From the NCBI GenBank assembly GCA_040388375.1, contig JAZKBU010000009.1, positions 1 through 64,000 of the forward strand: a stretch of DNA of 64,000 nt, written 5' to 3'. The stretch comes from Bacteroidota bacterium (GTDB taxonomy: Bacteria; Bacteroidota; Bacteroidia; UKL13-3). Below are positions 20,228-27,924 of the stretch, in pieces. Every line of letters begins with the position of its first letter. Position 1 is the stretch's first letter. The position numbers were made by a program, and so were the translations under genes. The notes beneath the pieces are model-generated. The model made no database searches. It was not told the origin of the DNA and was given only the letters and a program-made list of their open reading frames with translations.

Positions 20228-20725
20228 ATGTTGCGCATTCAATTAAACCAACAAGAGTATTTATTCGACAAAAAAATGGAAACCGTTTTACTGGATGGGC
20301 AAGCTGTAAATGCCGATGTAGTAAAGATTGATCGCAATAAATTTCATGTGTTAATTAATAACCAGTCGTACAATATTGAACTTTTAGCTAAAGACGAACA
20401 AGCCAAAAACCAAACCATATTGGTAAATGGTAAAAAGCAAACCGTTGAAATTAAAGATAAGTATGACGACTTATTGAAACAATTGGGTATGGATAAATTA
20501 ATGGGTAATAAAGCAAACCTGTTAAAAGCACCCATGCCGGGCTTGGTTTTAAAAGTATTGGTAAGCGAAGGGCAAGCAGTAAAAAAAGGTGACGGGTTAT
20601 TGATATTAGAAGCCATGAAAATGGAAAATATTATAAAAGCTACTACGGATGGAGTAGTAAAAAAAATACATATAGCCGAAAAAAATGTGGTTGATAAAAA
20701 CCAGAAAATGATTGATTTTGAATAA
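20228..20725 (+). CDS. Biotin carboxyl carrier domain protein
   Basis: A 165-residue biotin carrier. The C-terminal ~70 residues form a biotinyl domain: APMPGLVLKV…VKKGDGLLILEAMKMEN, with the biotinylated lysine in EAMKMEN at about residue 128, and a second half-repeat (TTDGVVKKIHIAEKNVV). The N-terminal ~85 residues are a beta-rich region seen in stand-alone carriers of acyl-CoA, pyruvate or oxaloacetate carboxylases in Bacteroidota. The matching carboxylase subunits are not in the window, so the partner is unknown. Confidence 0.88.
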   Translation: MLRIQLNQQEYLFDKKMETVLLDGQAVNADVVKIDRNKFHVLINNQSYNIELLAKDEQAKNQTILVNGKKQTVEIKDKYDDLLKQLGMDKLMGNKANLLKAPMPGLVLKVLVSEGQAVKKGDGLLILEAMKMENIIKATTDGVVKKIHIAEKNVVDKNQKMIDFE

Positions 20726-20751
20726 AATATTGCACCTAGCAACTGGCCGCT

Positions 20752-20776
20752 GGCTACTAGCATTTTGCTAATAGCC
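20752..20776. repeat. Hairpin between the biotin-carrier gene and ssrA
   Basis: The inverted repeat GGCTA-C-TAGCA / TGCTA-A-TAGCC has a short T loop, embedded in a low-complexity stretch of GCCAG/CTGGC words. No U-run follows, so it is not a classical terminator. Confidence 0.5.
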
Positions 20777-20803
20777 GAAAGCCAGAAGCCAGATGCTATA
20801 ATG

Positions 20804-21176
20804 GGGGTTGACCGGTTTTGACGGGGTGAGCAAGGGTTATGTTAGCATGCCGAGCGTGGAGAATTTAGCTCGTTAATAGCAAGTCTCAAAATTCTATCTG
20901 GCGAGTCTAACTTCGCTATGGCTGCTTAATCTAGGATTAAGCAATTGCCATTGTCTCGTAAAATGTTAAGTTTTGTTTCGTTTTACAATAGAGGCATCAT
21001 TTAAACCAAACCTTTTAGCAGTATGTTTATGGCTGCTTTAAGTACTTAATAAACTATAAATTAAGCAGGCCCGAGGAACAGCCAACTTAGTTCGAACAAA
21101 CAATGTTTCTATAAGCATGTAGAAGGCATAGCAATTCCATTTCCGGACGAGGGTTCGAATCCCTCCAACTCCACCA
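20804..21176 (+). ncRNA. ssrA: Transfer-messenger RNA (tmRNA)
   Basis: tmRNA rescues stalled ribosomes by trans-translation with SmpB. The 5' end GGGGTTGACCGGTTTTGACG and 3' end TTCGAATCCCTCCAACTCCA pair to form the alanyl acceptor stem (GGGGTTG with CAACTCC, including a G-T pair). The discriminator A and encoded CCA end at 21176. The tag frame and AT-rich pseudoknot region lie between. About 373 nt. The large serine-recombinase gene overlaps its last ~68 bases antisense, marking ssrA as the likely integration site of the accessory region. Confidence 0.96.
20900..20929 (+). other. tmRNA tag-peptide reading frame
   Basis: The frame GGC-GAG-TCT-AAC-TTC-GCT-ATG-GCT-GCT-TAA encodes GESNFAMAA followed by a stop. 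It ends in the hydrophobic AMAA degron recognised by ClpXP-type proteases. The resume codon is inferred to be GGC or the codon before it. Confidence 0.8.
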
Positions 21177-22689
21177 AACAGGACAACTCCAAGTTATTTG
21201 AGAGTTGTCTTTTTTTTGTCCCTTTGAAACCGTTATCAATATTGAGTGTCTGCCTCACAAATTCGTTTACTTTTGTGGTTCGACATTTAAAACCATCAAA
21301 ACTCAACTTTTTGGGGAATATCGAACTTAATAAAAGCCCTTTACCTCTTACATCGCATGTTTGATAGATGTTTTCAAGATTCGATACCCATTTGATTGAT
21401 TTTTCTATTTTCTGAATTAGCAAAGTATCGTTTTGTTGCAGCGTATCAAGTTGCTGTACTAAATCGCTTTTTAGTTCCTCATATTTCTTTCTCATGCTAG
21501 CATAATCCGAATGGGTTATTTTGTTATCTACTAACATATCTTGTAGGTTCTGTAAGCGTGTTTCTTGTTGACTAATTTGCGCCTTTAAATCCTTTATTTT
21601 CTTTTCATCTCTATTCGTATTGATACCTATGGTATCTTTAACTAATGCCTGATATAAATTTTGTATGTCATTTGAAAATTTAAAATCCGCTAAGATTTTC
21701 TCCATAGCTTCATTGGCTAAATCCGCTTTATACCTTTGTTTTTTGCAACTATTGCAATGGTAATAAAAATGTCTTTTCCCTGTTCTACTTCGAGAAGCAC
21801 TGCCCGTAATATGTCCTCCGCAATGGTTACAAACTAAAATACCCCTTAACGGTAATTCATCCTTTTGAGTTACTACACTATGCTTATTGGTTTCAATTCT
21901 CCTTTTGTATAATCTGTTTTGTACTTGGTTAAATATGTCCTCTGATATGATAGGCTCGTGTACTGCTTTTGTAAGGTATTCCTTTTCATTTTCTCCTGCG
22001 GGTACTTTGATATAACCATAATACATCGGGTTACGAAACATTACATAAAGTTGTGTTCTTGATATAGTAACACCTTTCTCCTTTAACTGTTCTTTTATAA
22101 TTGGCATAGCTACTCCTTTGGCTATTTCTCTAAAAGCATTGGCAATGGCAGCGGCTTCCTCATTAGGAACAATAATAGGCTTGTTGTTTTCATCCCTTTT
22201 GTTTGCATATCCTCTAGGGGCAGAACAAGTAATACGCCCTTGTTTCCTTGCCCCTCTGATACCTCCATTTATTTTAATAGAACGCCTGTCATTATCAATT
22301 TCGGGTAGTGCTAGATAGAATGCTAAAAGAGCTTTATTTTCGGGTATAGCCATATCAAGGGGTTGTTCAATGGCTTGTGCTTGTACTCCTAGCTTTTTTA
22401 ATTCGCTAATCATCATATAAGCCTCGGCAGTATTGCGTGAGAACCTATCCCATGAGGTGAATAAGAGTACATCAATTGTACCCTTATTCTTTTTCAGATA
22501 AGTAATAAACTCCTTAAAAGCAGGTCTATCAAATGTTTTAGCGGAATAATCCTCTTTAAACACTTTGGCAATGAATATTGTATTGCGCTCACAATACTTG
22601 TTTAAGCTATCTAATTGCACATCTAATGAATATCCTTTGGCTTGTTCGTCACTCGAAACTCTCGCCATTAATGCCGCTTTCTTTATCAT
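21109..22689 (-). CDS. Large serine recombinase (integrase)
   Basis: A 526-residue site-specific recombinase that would integrate or excise the adjacent element. The N-terminal resolvase domain shows ALMARVSSDEQAKG with the nucleophilic serine and SWDRFSRNTAEAY. A recombinase domain follows (GYANKRDENNKPIIVPNEEAA…MFRNPMYYGYI). The zinc-ribbon CNHCGG…CNSCKKQR and a coiled coil (~350-420) complete the large-serine-recombinase layout. The ATG at 22689 (MIKKAALMARV) is favoured over a TTG two codons earlier. The last ~23 residues (LVELEGFEPSS…) are simply the antisense of the ssrA 3' end, so the native C-terminus may have been replaced on integration. It overlaps the 59-residue gene upstream by 41 bases. 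Confidence 0.92.
   Translation of the reverse strand: MIKKAALMARVSSDEQAKGYSLDVQLDSLNKYCERNTIFIAKVFKEDYSAKTFDRPAFKEFITYLKKNKGTIDVLLFTSWDRFSRNTAEAYMMISELKKLGVQAQAIEQPLDMAIPENKALLAFYLALPEIDNDRRSIKINGGIRGARKQGRITCSAPRGYANKRDENNKPIIVPNEEAAAIANAFREIAKGVAMPIIKEQLKEKGVTISRTQLYVMFRNPMYYGYIKVPAGENEKEYLTKAVHEPIISEDIFNQVQNRLYKRRIETNKHSVVTQKDELPLRGILVCNHCGGHITGSASRSRTGKRHFYYHCNSCKKQRYKADLANEAMEKILADFKFSNDIQNLYQALVKDTIGINTNRDEKKIKDLKAQISQQETRLQNLQDMLVDNKITHSDYASMRKKYEELKSDLVQQLDTLQQNDTLLIQKIEKSIKWVSNLENIYQTCDVRGKGLLLSSIFPKKLSFDGFKCRTTKVNEFVRQTLNIDNGFKGTKKRQLSNNLELSCLVELEGFEPSSGNGIAMPSTCL
21182..21217 (+). terminator. tmRNA terminator
   Basis: An 8-bp stem GACAACTC/GAGTTGTC followed by eight T residues, five bases after the tmRNA 3' end. 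It lies inside the recombinase coding frame on the other strand. Confidence 0.8.
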
Positions 22690-22828
22690 AGTCAAAATTT
22701 TTGTTTGTGTGAATGTTTTGGAATTCGATTAACTCCAGTAATAAATCTCTGATTTGTTGTGTTTCTTCTTGTGTGTACTTGTTTCCTTGTTGTTGTAAAA
22801 TGGTTTTACATTGTTCTAAACTTAACAT
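22649..22828 (-). CDS. 59-residue companion protein of the recombinase
   Basis: A short frame starts with ATG at 22828 (MLSLEQCKTILQQQG…) and runs to TGA at 22649, overlapping the recombinase start by 41 bases. The sequence is helical (TQEETQQIRDLLLELIEFQ) with an acidic tail. Its arrangement just upstream of, and overlapping, a serine recombinase suggests translational coupling and a role in recombinase control. I recall similar small proteins beside Bacteroidota recombinases but cannot verify that here. The 110 bases further upstream contain only short dyads (for example CTGCCC/GGGCAG near 22,924). Confidence 0.65.
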   Translation of the reverse strand: MLSLEQCKTILQQQGNKYTQEETQQIRDLLLELIEFQNIHTNKNFDYDKESGINGESFE

Positions 22829-22940
22829 AACAGCGTTTGGGCTGTGTAACTAAAAGCTCGGGCTTCGAGGTTTTAATAGTTGTTCATGCTAGAGCCGCTA
22901 AAGCGGGTCTGTTTATTTAGAGTCTGCCCAAGGGCAGTTA

Positions 22941-23912
22941 TTATATTCGTCTAGTTTTTTTAAAGTAAAGATTTTTGTTATTTCTATGTTTTAGTGTTAT
23001 TGAATCGTAGCTGCCTAGACCCAGTGTTTTTCTGATATATGCTGCTTGCTCGTTTGTAATGCTTCCTTCACTTGTTGCTTCTATAATAAAATCATCTTCA
23101 CCATTTAGTTTTATAATTAATTCTAAGAAATCTCTTTGTCTTAAAGCATCCAATACTCTTTTTTCCTTTGCATTAAACAATCCCAATTGCAACCCATATT
23201 CTTCACTTTTAGGCTCTTCAAAAAACTCTTCTATTATTGCTTTTACTGGAATCTCAAAACGAGGTCTTTTAATATTTGCATAGTTTAACTTAGCTAGACC
23301 TTGAGGACTTTCATAAAATATAGCATCTATTAAAAAATTATCTTTTTGTTTAACTAGAATGATAGAAACCATAGATTGCTGTACTATGATTGTTTTTATA
23401 AAACCAAATAACACCGTTTTTTCTTGTTCATAGGGGTCTTTGGGGTCAAATGCCATAAACATGGCATTGGCAGTTTTATGATAGCTTTCTTTTAATGCTT
23501 GGATTTTTTCTTCGTTATATTGTAATTCATTACGCCAATAATTTTCAGCGGCTTCTAATCCACTTAAAAGTTGCTCATGTATCTTCGACTCCATTTCCAC
23601 CTTCATTATTTTAATTACCTCATAGGGCAAGCCAAAATCACGCATAAACTGGATAATCTTAATCCAAACATATTCGTATAGATTTAATTTAATCCATACA
23701 CGACCTGTATCATCTGTCTTTTTTAAAATCGTTAAATCAACCAATCCATTTTGTTTCCATGAATGAAATGTTTTTGCATTTACTCCTGTAAAAGATAAAG
23801 GCACTACTGTTTCTTTGATTAACGGGTAATACTCCTCCAAGTTTTCAATTTCATCGGCTGAAACAGTAAAGTAATCATGCAAGGCATTAATTTTATCTAA
23901 CTCTTCATTCAT
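22941..23912 (-). CDS. MerR-like HTH protein of the integrated element
   Basis: A 323-residue protein starting at ATG 23912; a TTG three codons earlier is possible. The N-terminal ~110 residues resemble a MerR-type winged helix: a helix-turn-helix around FTGVNAKTFHSWKQNGLVD, a wing (DDTGRVWIKLNLYEYVWIKII) and a following helix (FGLPYEVIKIMK). The remainder is mixed alpha/beta with no recognised ligand domain. A TACTTTTG element (minus strand 23926-23919) ends only about seven bases before the ATG, so the message may be nearly leaderless. Next to the recombinase, it is probably the element's transcriptional regulator. Confidence 0.7.
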   Translation of the reverse strand: MNEELDKINALHDYFTVSADEIENLEEYYPLIKETVVPLSFTGVNAKTFHSWKQNGLVDLTILKKTDDTGRVWIKLNLYEYVWIKIIQFMRDFGLPYEVIKIMKVEMESKIHEQLLSGLEAAENYWRNELQYNEEKIQALKESYHKTANAMFMAFDPKDPYEQEKTVLFGFIKTIIVQQSMVSIILVKQKDNFLIDAIFYESPQGLAKLNYANIKRPRFEIPVKAIIEEFFEEPKSEEYGLQLGLFNAKEKRVLDALRQRDFLELIIKLNGEDDFIIEATSEGSITNEQAAYIRKTLGLGSYDSITLKHRNNKNLYFKKTRRI

Positions 23913-24091
23913 ATCTTTCAAAAGTAATATAATTTATATTATTTCCTAATGCTCGGATATAATTAAAGTGGTGGGGAATCAAATTATGGTGTTCGGAACG
24001 GTTCGGAATTGACCTACTAATCGGTTTTAATTTTGATAAACTCAAAAAAGAAGCATTAACGAAAGCAAGGCTAAATATAGCTAAACAAGAA

Positions 24092-24298
24092 ATGATTAGA
24101 AAAAATCCAATCAATCAAAATAATTTACTACAAGGATTTACCGAAAATCGATTAATGGAACTTGTGAAAAATATGTCCATTGGTGAGGCGATTATTAAAC
24201 TTTTAGCAATTGGAATTGCTATTAATTTTATAGATTACCTGCTTCGCCCAACACCCAAACCAGTAAAACAGGAACCAATAATCCTGAAAATAGCATAA
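24092..24298 (+). CDS. Possible 68-residue membrane protein
   Basis: A short frame with one hydrophobic helix (GEAIIKLLAIGIAINFIDYLL) followed by a proline/lysine tail. The frame is open for about 40 codons upstream without a usable start, and a direct repeat of GGTTCGGAA-like words (23,988-24,010) lies there. It may be a small element-borne gene or a decayed fragment. No family recognised. Confidence 0.4.
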   Translation: MIRKNPINQNNLLQGFTENRLMELVKNMSIGEAIIKLLAIGIAINFIDYLLRPTPKPVKQEPIILKIA

Positions 24299-24342
24299 TT
24301 TAAATCTATTCTGTTAGTAGTGTAATCGAAAAGCTGTCTTCA

Positions 24343-25374
24343 TCATTTCGCATCCAGCACCTCTAAGCCCCAACTAGAAAGGCCACCAACAGCTACTACA
24401 ATTATTTTGTCGTTAGTACTGTTTACGAAAACATAACTAGGACTCGCAACAGCTAATTCTGTTTTTCCATTTAATGGGTAAAGTATATTTTTTAATGGAA
24501 GTATATTTAATAGTGTATAGTTTACTCCATCAAAACAAGCCAGAGAATTCACCTTAAGATTAGTATATTTAGTGGCTGTATATATTTTTTGATTCCTTTT
24601 GGATTCTACTGCACTATAAATTTGGTAACTTTGTAGATTGGAACTTAATCTGCTAATTAAATTAACTTTGTCTGTTAAAGAGTCTCCTGCTAATAATATA
24701 CCTCCAAATGAACTATAAATCATACTGGAGTTATTGGCAAACCAAAAATTAAAACCCAAATTATTTAAATTAGAGCTATCACTTTTTAAACAAACAAGCT
24801 TATTATTTGCAATATTTAACTTATAATAGAAGTAAGGCGTAAGGCCCAAAATATAATTGCCTTTTGGATGTAATTTTATAGGAGACGGATAGTAAGTCGT
24901 TCCAAAACTTTCCAAAACCAATTTACCTGTATTGGTATTAATCCAATAGATAGAGTCAGTATTATTGGTATTTGCTATTATATTGGTGCTATCGTATAAC
25001 ACAATATCAAATATGTTTGCGGATACATCAAATTCCCTTTTTATGCTTTTTGTTATTAAATCAATATAGGTAATTTTATTAGAATGGCCGACTGCCGCAT
25101 ACTTTCCATTTTGCACTACTGAAATACAATTAGGAGGATAATTCAAACGAATTTTATCAAAAGAATTATCGTTTACGTTAAAAATACGCAATTCATAAGG
25201 ATAAGAAGCAGAAAGCAAATATAGCTTATCGCTACTTTGGTTGTATTCTGCATCAACAATGGCTATGCCCAGAGATAATTTATTGGCATTGTCCCACGCA
25301 TCAGGTGTATCTTTTAAACAAGCACTAAATGCAATACAAAAAACTAAAATGATGCTATAATATTTTTTTTTCAT
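24343..25374 (-). CDS. Lipoprotein with beta-propeller-like repeats
   Basis: A 343-residue lipoprotein: signal IILVFCIAFSAC with the lipidated cysteine at about 19, then repeated four-strand units (YLLSASYPYELRIFNVNDN, YAAVGHSNKITYIDLITKS, IANTNNTDSIYWINTNTGK) typical of WD40/YVTN-like propellers. No catalytic motif is seen. It is the last gene of the leftward cluster and overlaps the upstream outer-membrane gene by 20 bases, so they are probably co-translated. Likely anchored to the outer membrane as a partner of the two barrel-like proteins; function unknown. Confidence 0.75.
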   Translation of the reverse strand: MKKKYYSIILVFCIAFSACLKDTPDAWDNANKLSLGIAIVDAEYNQSSDKLYLLSASYPYELRIFNVNDNSFDKIRLNYPPNCISVVQNGKYAAVGHSNKITYIDLITKSIKREFDVSANIFDIVLYDSTNIIANTNNTDSIYWINTNTGKLVLESFGTTYYPSPIKLHPKGNYILGLTPYFYYKLNIANNKLVCLKSDSSNLNNLGFNFWFANNSSMIYSSFGGILLAGDSLTDKVNLISRLSSNLQSYQIYSAVESKRNQKIYTATKYTNLKVNSLACFDGVNYTLLNILPLKNILYPLNGKTELAVASPSYVFVNSTNDKIIVVAVGGLSSWGLEVLDAK

Positions 25375-26227
25375 TTTTTTTTCGCCCTAAATAACAACTA
25401 AGTCCAACGGAACAACTAAGCCTTGCCAAATTAATAGCATTAGCTTCATTATAACTATACGAACCTGGTATTCCATTTTCAATGGTGAGTATATTAGTAA
25501 TTATACCCCTATCAATAGCTAAGCCCATATTCAATGCCCAATTTCTATTTAAGCGTTTATCATACTTAAAGCCTAATGTAGTACCCATTGCATTTTGCTT
25601 GGCTGTAGCATAATAATCACCTACCCTGAAATCTTCATAGTATTGTATACTATTCAAACCAAAGGTAAAATAGAAGCAATGTTTGTCTTTTTTCCTAGCC
25701 ACAGCAAGCATTCCACTTATACCTAAAACATTTATATTGGTTTGCAAATAGGCCGTTCCACTGTAGGTTGCTAAATTGGGTTTAGCAATAAACGTAGTAT
25801 TTTCAACACTTGCATTGCTTTGCATTCTACTGTAATAAAATCCTACATATATTCTCCGTGATTTATTCAAGGCCATATGTGCATCGGCAGTAAAACCAAA
25901 ACAGTGCTTTGACTGATTGCCCAGGTCTTTTAAAATGCTATTTAGCAGATACTCGGTATTAATGCCATACCGGTATGCATACACCCCATTAAGTGAGAGC
26001 CTGTATTTTTTATCTGCATAATATTTCTCACCATCTGTATTAGCCCAATTATATACTTTATGGCTACTACTCCTTGGGAAGTCACAGGTAAAGGGTTCTC
26101 TTTTTTTCGCTTGCAGTGTGTAACTTAAACCAAGTAATATGCATAAAAGTGCACATTTATTTATGTAACGATACCTAGCATATTTTAGCAGAGTATTTTT
26201 ATTAGGCAAACTATTTATAATGACCAT
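25355..26227 (-). CDS. Exported outer-membrane-like protein
   Basis: A 290-residue protein with a long polar N-terminus and then a signal segment (CALLCILLGLSYTLQA). The remainder is alternating beta strands with aromatic ends (RIYVGFYYSRM, HCFYFTFGLNSIQYYEDF, WALNMGLAIDRG), as in outer-membrane barrels, ending in a basic tail. It starts two bases after the next upstream gene and overlaps the following lipoprotein, forming a three-gene operon. No family assigned. Confidence 0.65.
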   Translation of the reverse strand: MVIINSLPNKNTLLKYARYRYINKCALLCILLGLSYTLQAKKREPFTCDFPRSSSHKVYNWANTDGEKYYADKKYRLSLNGVYAYRYGINTEYLLNSILKDLGNQSKHCFGFTADAHMALNKSRRIYVGFYYSRMQSNASVENTTFIAKPNLATYSGTAYLQTNINVLGISGMLAVARKKDKHCFYFTFGLNSIQYYEDFRVGDYYATAKQNAMGTTLGFKYDKRLNRNWALNMGLAIDRGIITNILTIENGIPGSYSYNEANAINLARLSCSVGLSCYLGRKKNEKKIL

Positions 26228-26229
26228 AG

Positions 26230-26913
26230 TTAAAAATCAAAATTAACCCCTAATTCTACGCCTACAAGCTGGGAATTATTAAATGAAAGAGGCGGATTTC
26301 CCTTGTTGTTTGATTTCACAAACTCTGAAGTAAAAATATAATTATACCTGATAGCTGCTTCTGCATGTATTTCGCTGCTTAAGGTATACCTAACACCCAT
26401 TTTAGTACCAACAGCCCACCTGTTTTTTGAATCGAAACTAACGGTATATGCTTCTCCATTATTCTTCGCCATAGTTGTAGTCAAAGCAGAAGAATAAATT
26501 CCTATATTAATACCTAGCAATGGAACCCATTTGCTATAATTAATATTTTTAGCAAATAAATAATTTGCTCCTAAACTATAGTACTGTAAAGTATTGGTGA
26601 AGGTTGATTTATATGATTCGCCATTCACATTTACTATGTAGCTATCGTCCATGTTTATAGTAGTGGTACAATAATCACCTGACAGCATAAATCTTTTACC
26701 TAATTTACATTTCAGCGATAAACCAATAGGTATAATACCTTTTGAAAATGTTCTATAATCTGATTCCCTGCTTAGCCTATTTAAATTTACTTCCTGCGCA
26801 GTATAACCAATGGGTACCAGATAGCCGCTAAAAGCACCCAAGCTCCATTGTGCCTTGGAACAAATAGCAGCTAAGCAAAAGAAAGTAAGCCATACAATTT
26901 GTTTGTTTTTCAT
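26230..26913 (-). CDS. Outer-membrane beta-barrel protein
   Basis: A 227-residue protein with a signal peptide (IVWLTFFCLAAICSKAQ) and a barrel-like pattern: GAFSGYLVPIGY near the N-terminus, repeated amphipathic strands (MGVRYTLSSEIHAEAAIRYNYIF) and a terminal strand LVGVELGVNFDF ending in Phe, as recognised by BamA. It resembles the porin-family outer-membrane beta-barrels of Bacteroidota. First gene of a three-gene leftward operon with the two genes downstream. Confidence 0.78.
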   Translation of the reverse strand: MKNKQIVWLTFFCLAAICSKAQWSLGAFSGYLVPIGYTAQEVNLNRLSRESDYRTFSKGIIPIGLSLKCKLGKRFMLSGDYCTTTINMDDSYIVNVNGESYKSTFTNTLQYYSLGANYLFAKNINYSKWVPLLGINIGIYSSALTTTMAKNNGEAYTVSFDSKNRWAVGTKMGVRYTLSSEIHAEAAIRYNYIFTSEFVKSNNKGNPPLSFNNSQLVGVELGVNFDF

Positions 26914-27019
26914 TATTTTATTTTCATTTTGCTTCTACGTTTGCAATAGTAAATACAAATTTTAAAGTAAAAAAGAACCTATAATGTTAGTATCAAAATT
27001 ATGAATACCTGTTTTCACT

Positions 27020-27472
27020 TTAGTCTTTCATGTAAATTAGTTTTTTCTTGACAATAGCTAAATCTTTTATTTTGTTTTTATCTACAATCTCTATCAATAA
27101 ATCAAAATAATTATCCCATTTATCAGCAGGTATTTTTATACTCTCTAAACGATTGGTTTTGGCATAATGAACATCAATATAAAAATTATTTTGAAAAGAG
27201 GTATCTGTTATATTTAAAGCATCGTTAAATACGATGCTTTTTTGTTTAACTTGTTGTAAAACATCATTTGGAACAATAACATTAAATACCCAATAATAGC
27301 TTGTATCAATACCCGTTGGATAACTTGAAAGTAATAAATGGGGGCTAATTCTGTTTATATCTCTGTAATTTCTTAGTTCAATATAATCAATTGCTTCGTT
27401 TGAATAGTTTTTTTGATTACATGCTACTATAAATAGCGAACAAAAAAACAATATTAAATACTTTATTTTCAT
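27020..27472 (-). CDS. Small lipoprotein downstream of the RHS gene
   Basis: A 150-residue lipoprotein (YLILFFCSLFIVAC, Cys ~18). The start is the ATG at 27472; three codons upstream a TTG also exists. The mature part is a soluble alpha/beta sequence with no family I recognise. It follows the 145-residue gene by 14 bases in the RHS transcript. Lipoproteins beside polymorphic toxins can act as periplasmic immunity or secretion accessories; that role is inferred only from position. Confidence 0.65.
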   Translation of the reverse strand: MKIKYLILFFCSLFIVACNQKNYSNEAIDYIELRNYRDINRISPHLLLSSYPTGIDTSYYWVFNVIVPNDVLQQVKQKSIVFNDALNITDTSFQNNFYIDVHYAKTNRLESIKIPADKWDNYFDLLIEIVDKNKIKDLAIVKKKLIYMKD

Positions 27473-27486
27473 ATGATGCAATTAAT

Positions 27487-27924
27487 TTAATCTTGACCTA
27501 ACCAATAAAATTTGCCATTATTTTTCAGCAAATAGCCAAATTGTGTATTATTAAAAACAATCCAAATTACTTCCATTCTCTTATCATCTTTAAGTTCTTG
27601 CAAAGAAAAGTATTTTATAATAGGTCTTTTTAACTCAAACTGCTCCATTTGATATTGAGGTAAAAAAGAATCTAGAGCCGGATCTGTTTTCCAAAGTAAT
27701 TTTTTCTCTTTATCATATGCCGTAATAAAAATTCTGTTTTTATCTAATACATAAATATTACCATTTTGCTTATCATACAATGTATCTCTCAAGACAGGAT
27801 TGTTTTCAGTTGCAATTTTAATCGTGCGGTTATGTGCAGAATTACTATTCAAATAAAAAGCACTTATTAGAAGCAAAGCTATTTTTAGCACGTTCCTATT
27901 ACTATTATTAACTAATGAACTCAT
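27487..27924 (-). CDS. Candidate immunity protein of the RHS toxin
   Basis: A 145-residue protein with an N-terminal hydrophobic segment (VLKIALLLISAFYLNSNSA), then beta-rich sequence (YDKQNGNIYVLDKNRIFITAYDKEKKLLWKTD) and a terminal segment with IVFNNTQFGYLLKN. Its ATG overlaps the RHS stop codon (ATGA), so the two are translationally coupled, the usual position of an immunity gene. No known immunity family is recognised. Confidence 0.6.
   Translation of the reverse strand: MSSLVNNSNRNVLKIALLLISAFYLNSNSAHNRTIKIATENNPVLRDTLYDKQNGNIYVLDKNRIFITAYDKEKKLLWKTDPALDSFLPQYQMEQFELKRPIIKYFSLQELKDDKRMEVIWIVFNNTQFGYLLKNNGKFYWLGQD

Noticed and set aside
22921..22940. CTGCCC/GGGCAG hairpin as terminator of the MerR-like gene
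   Set aside because: No U-run follows on that strand; the stem is short, so I only mention it in the neighbouring gene entry.
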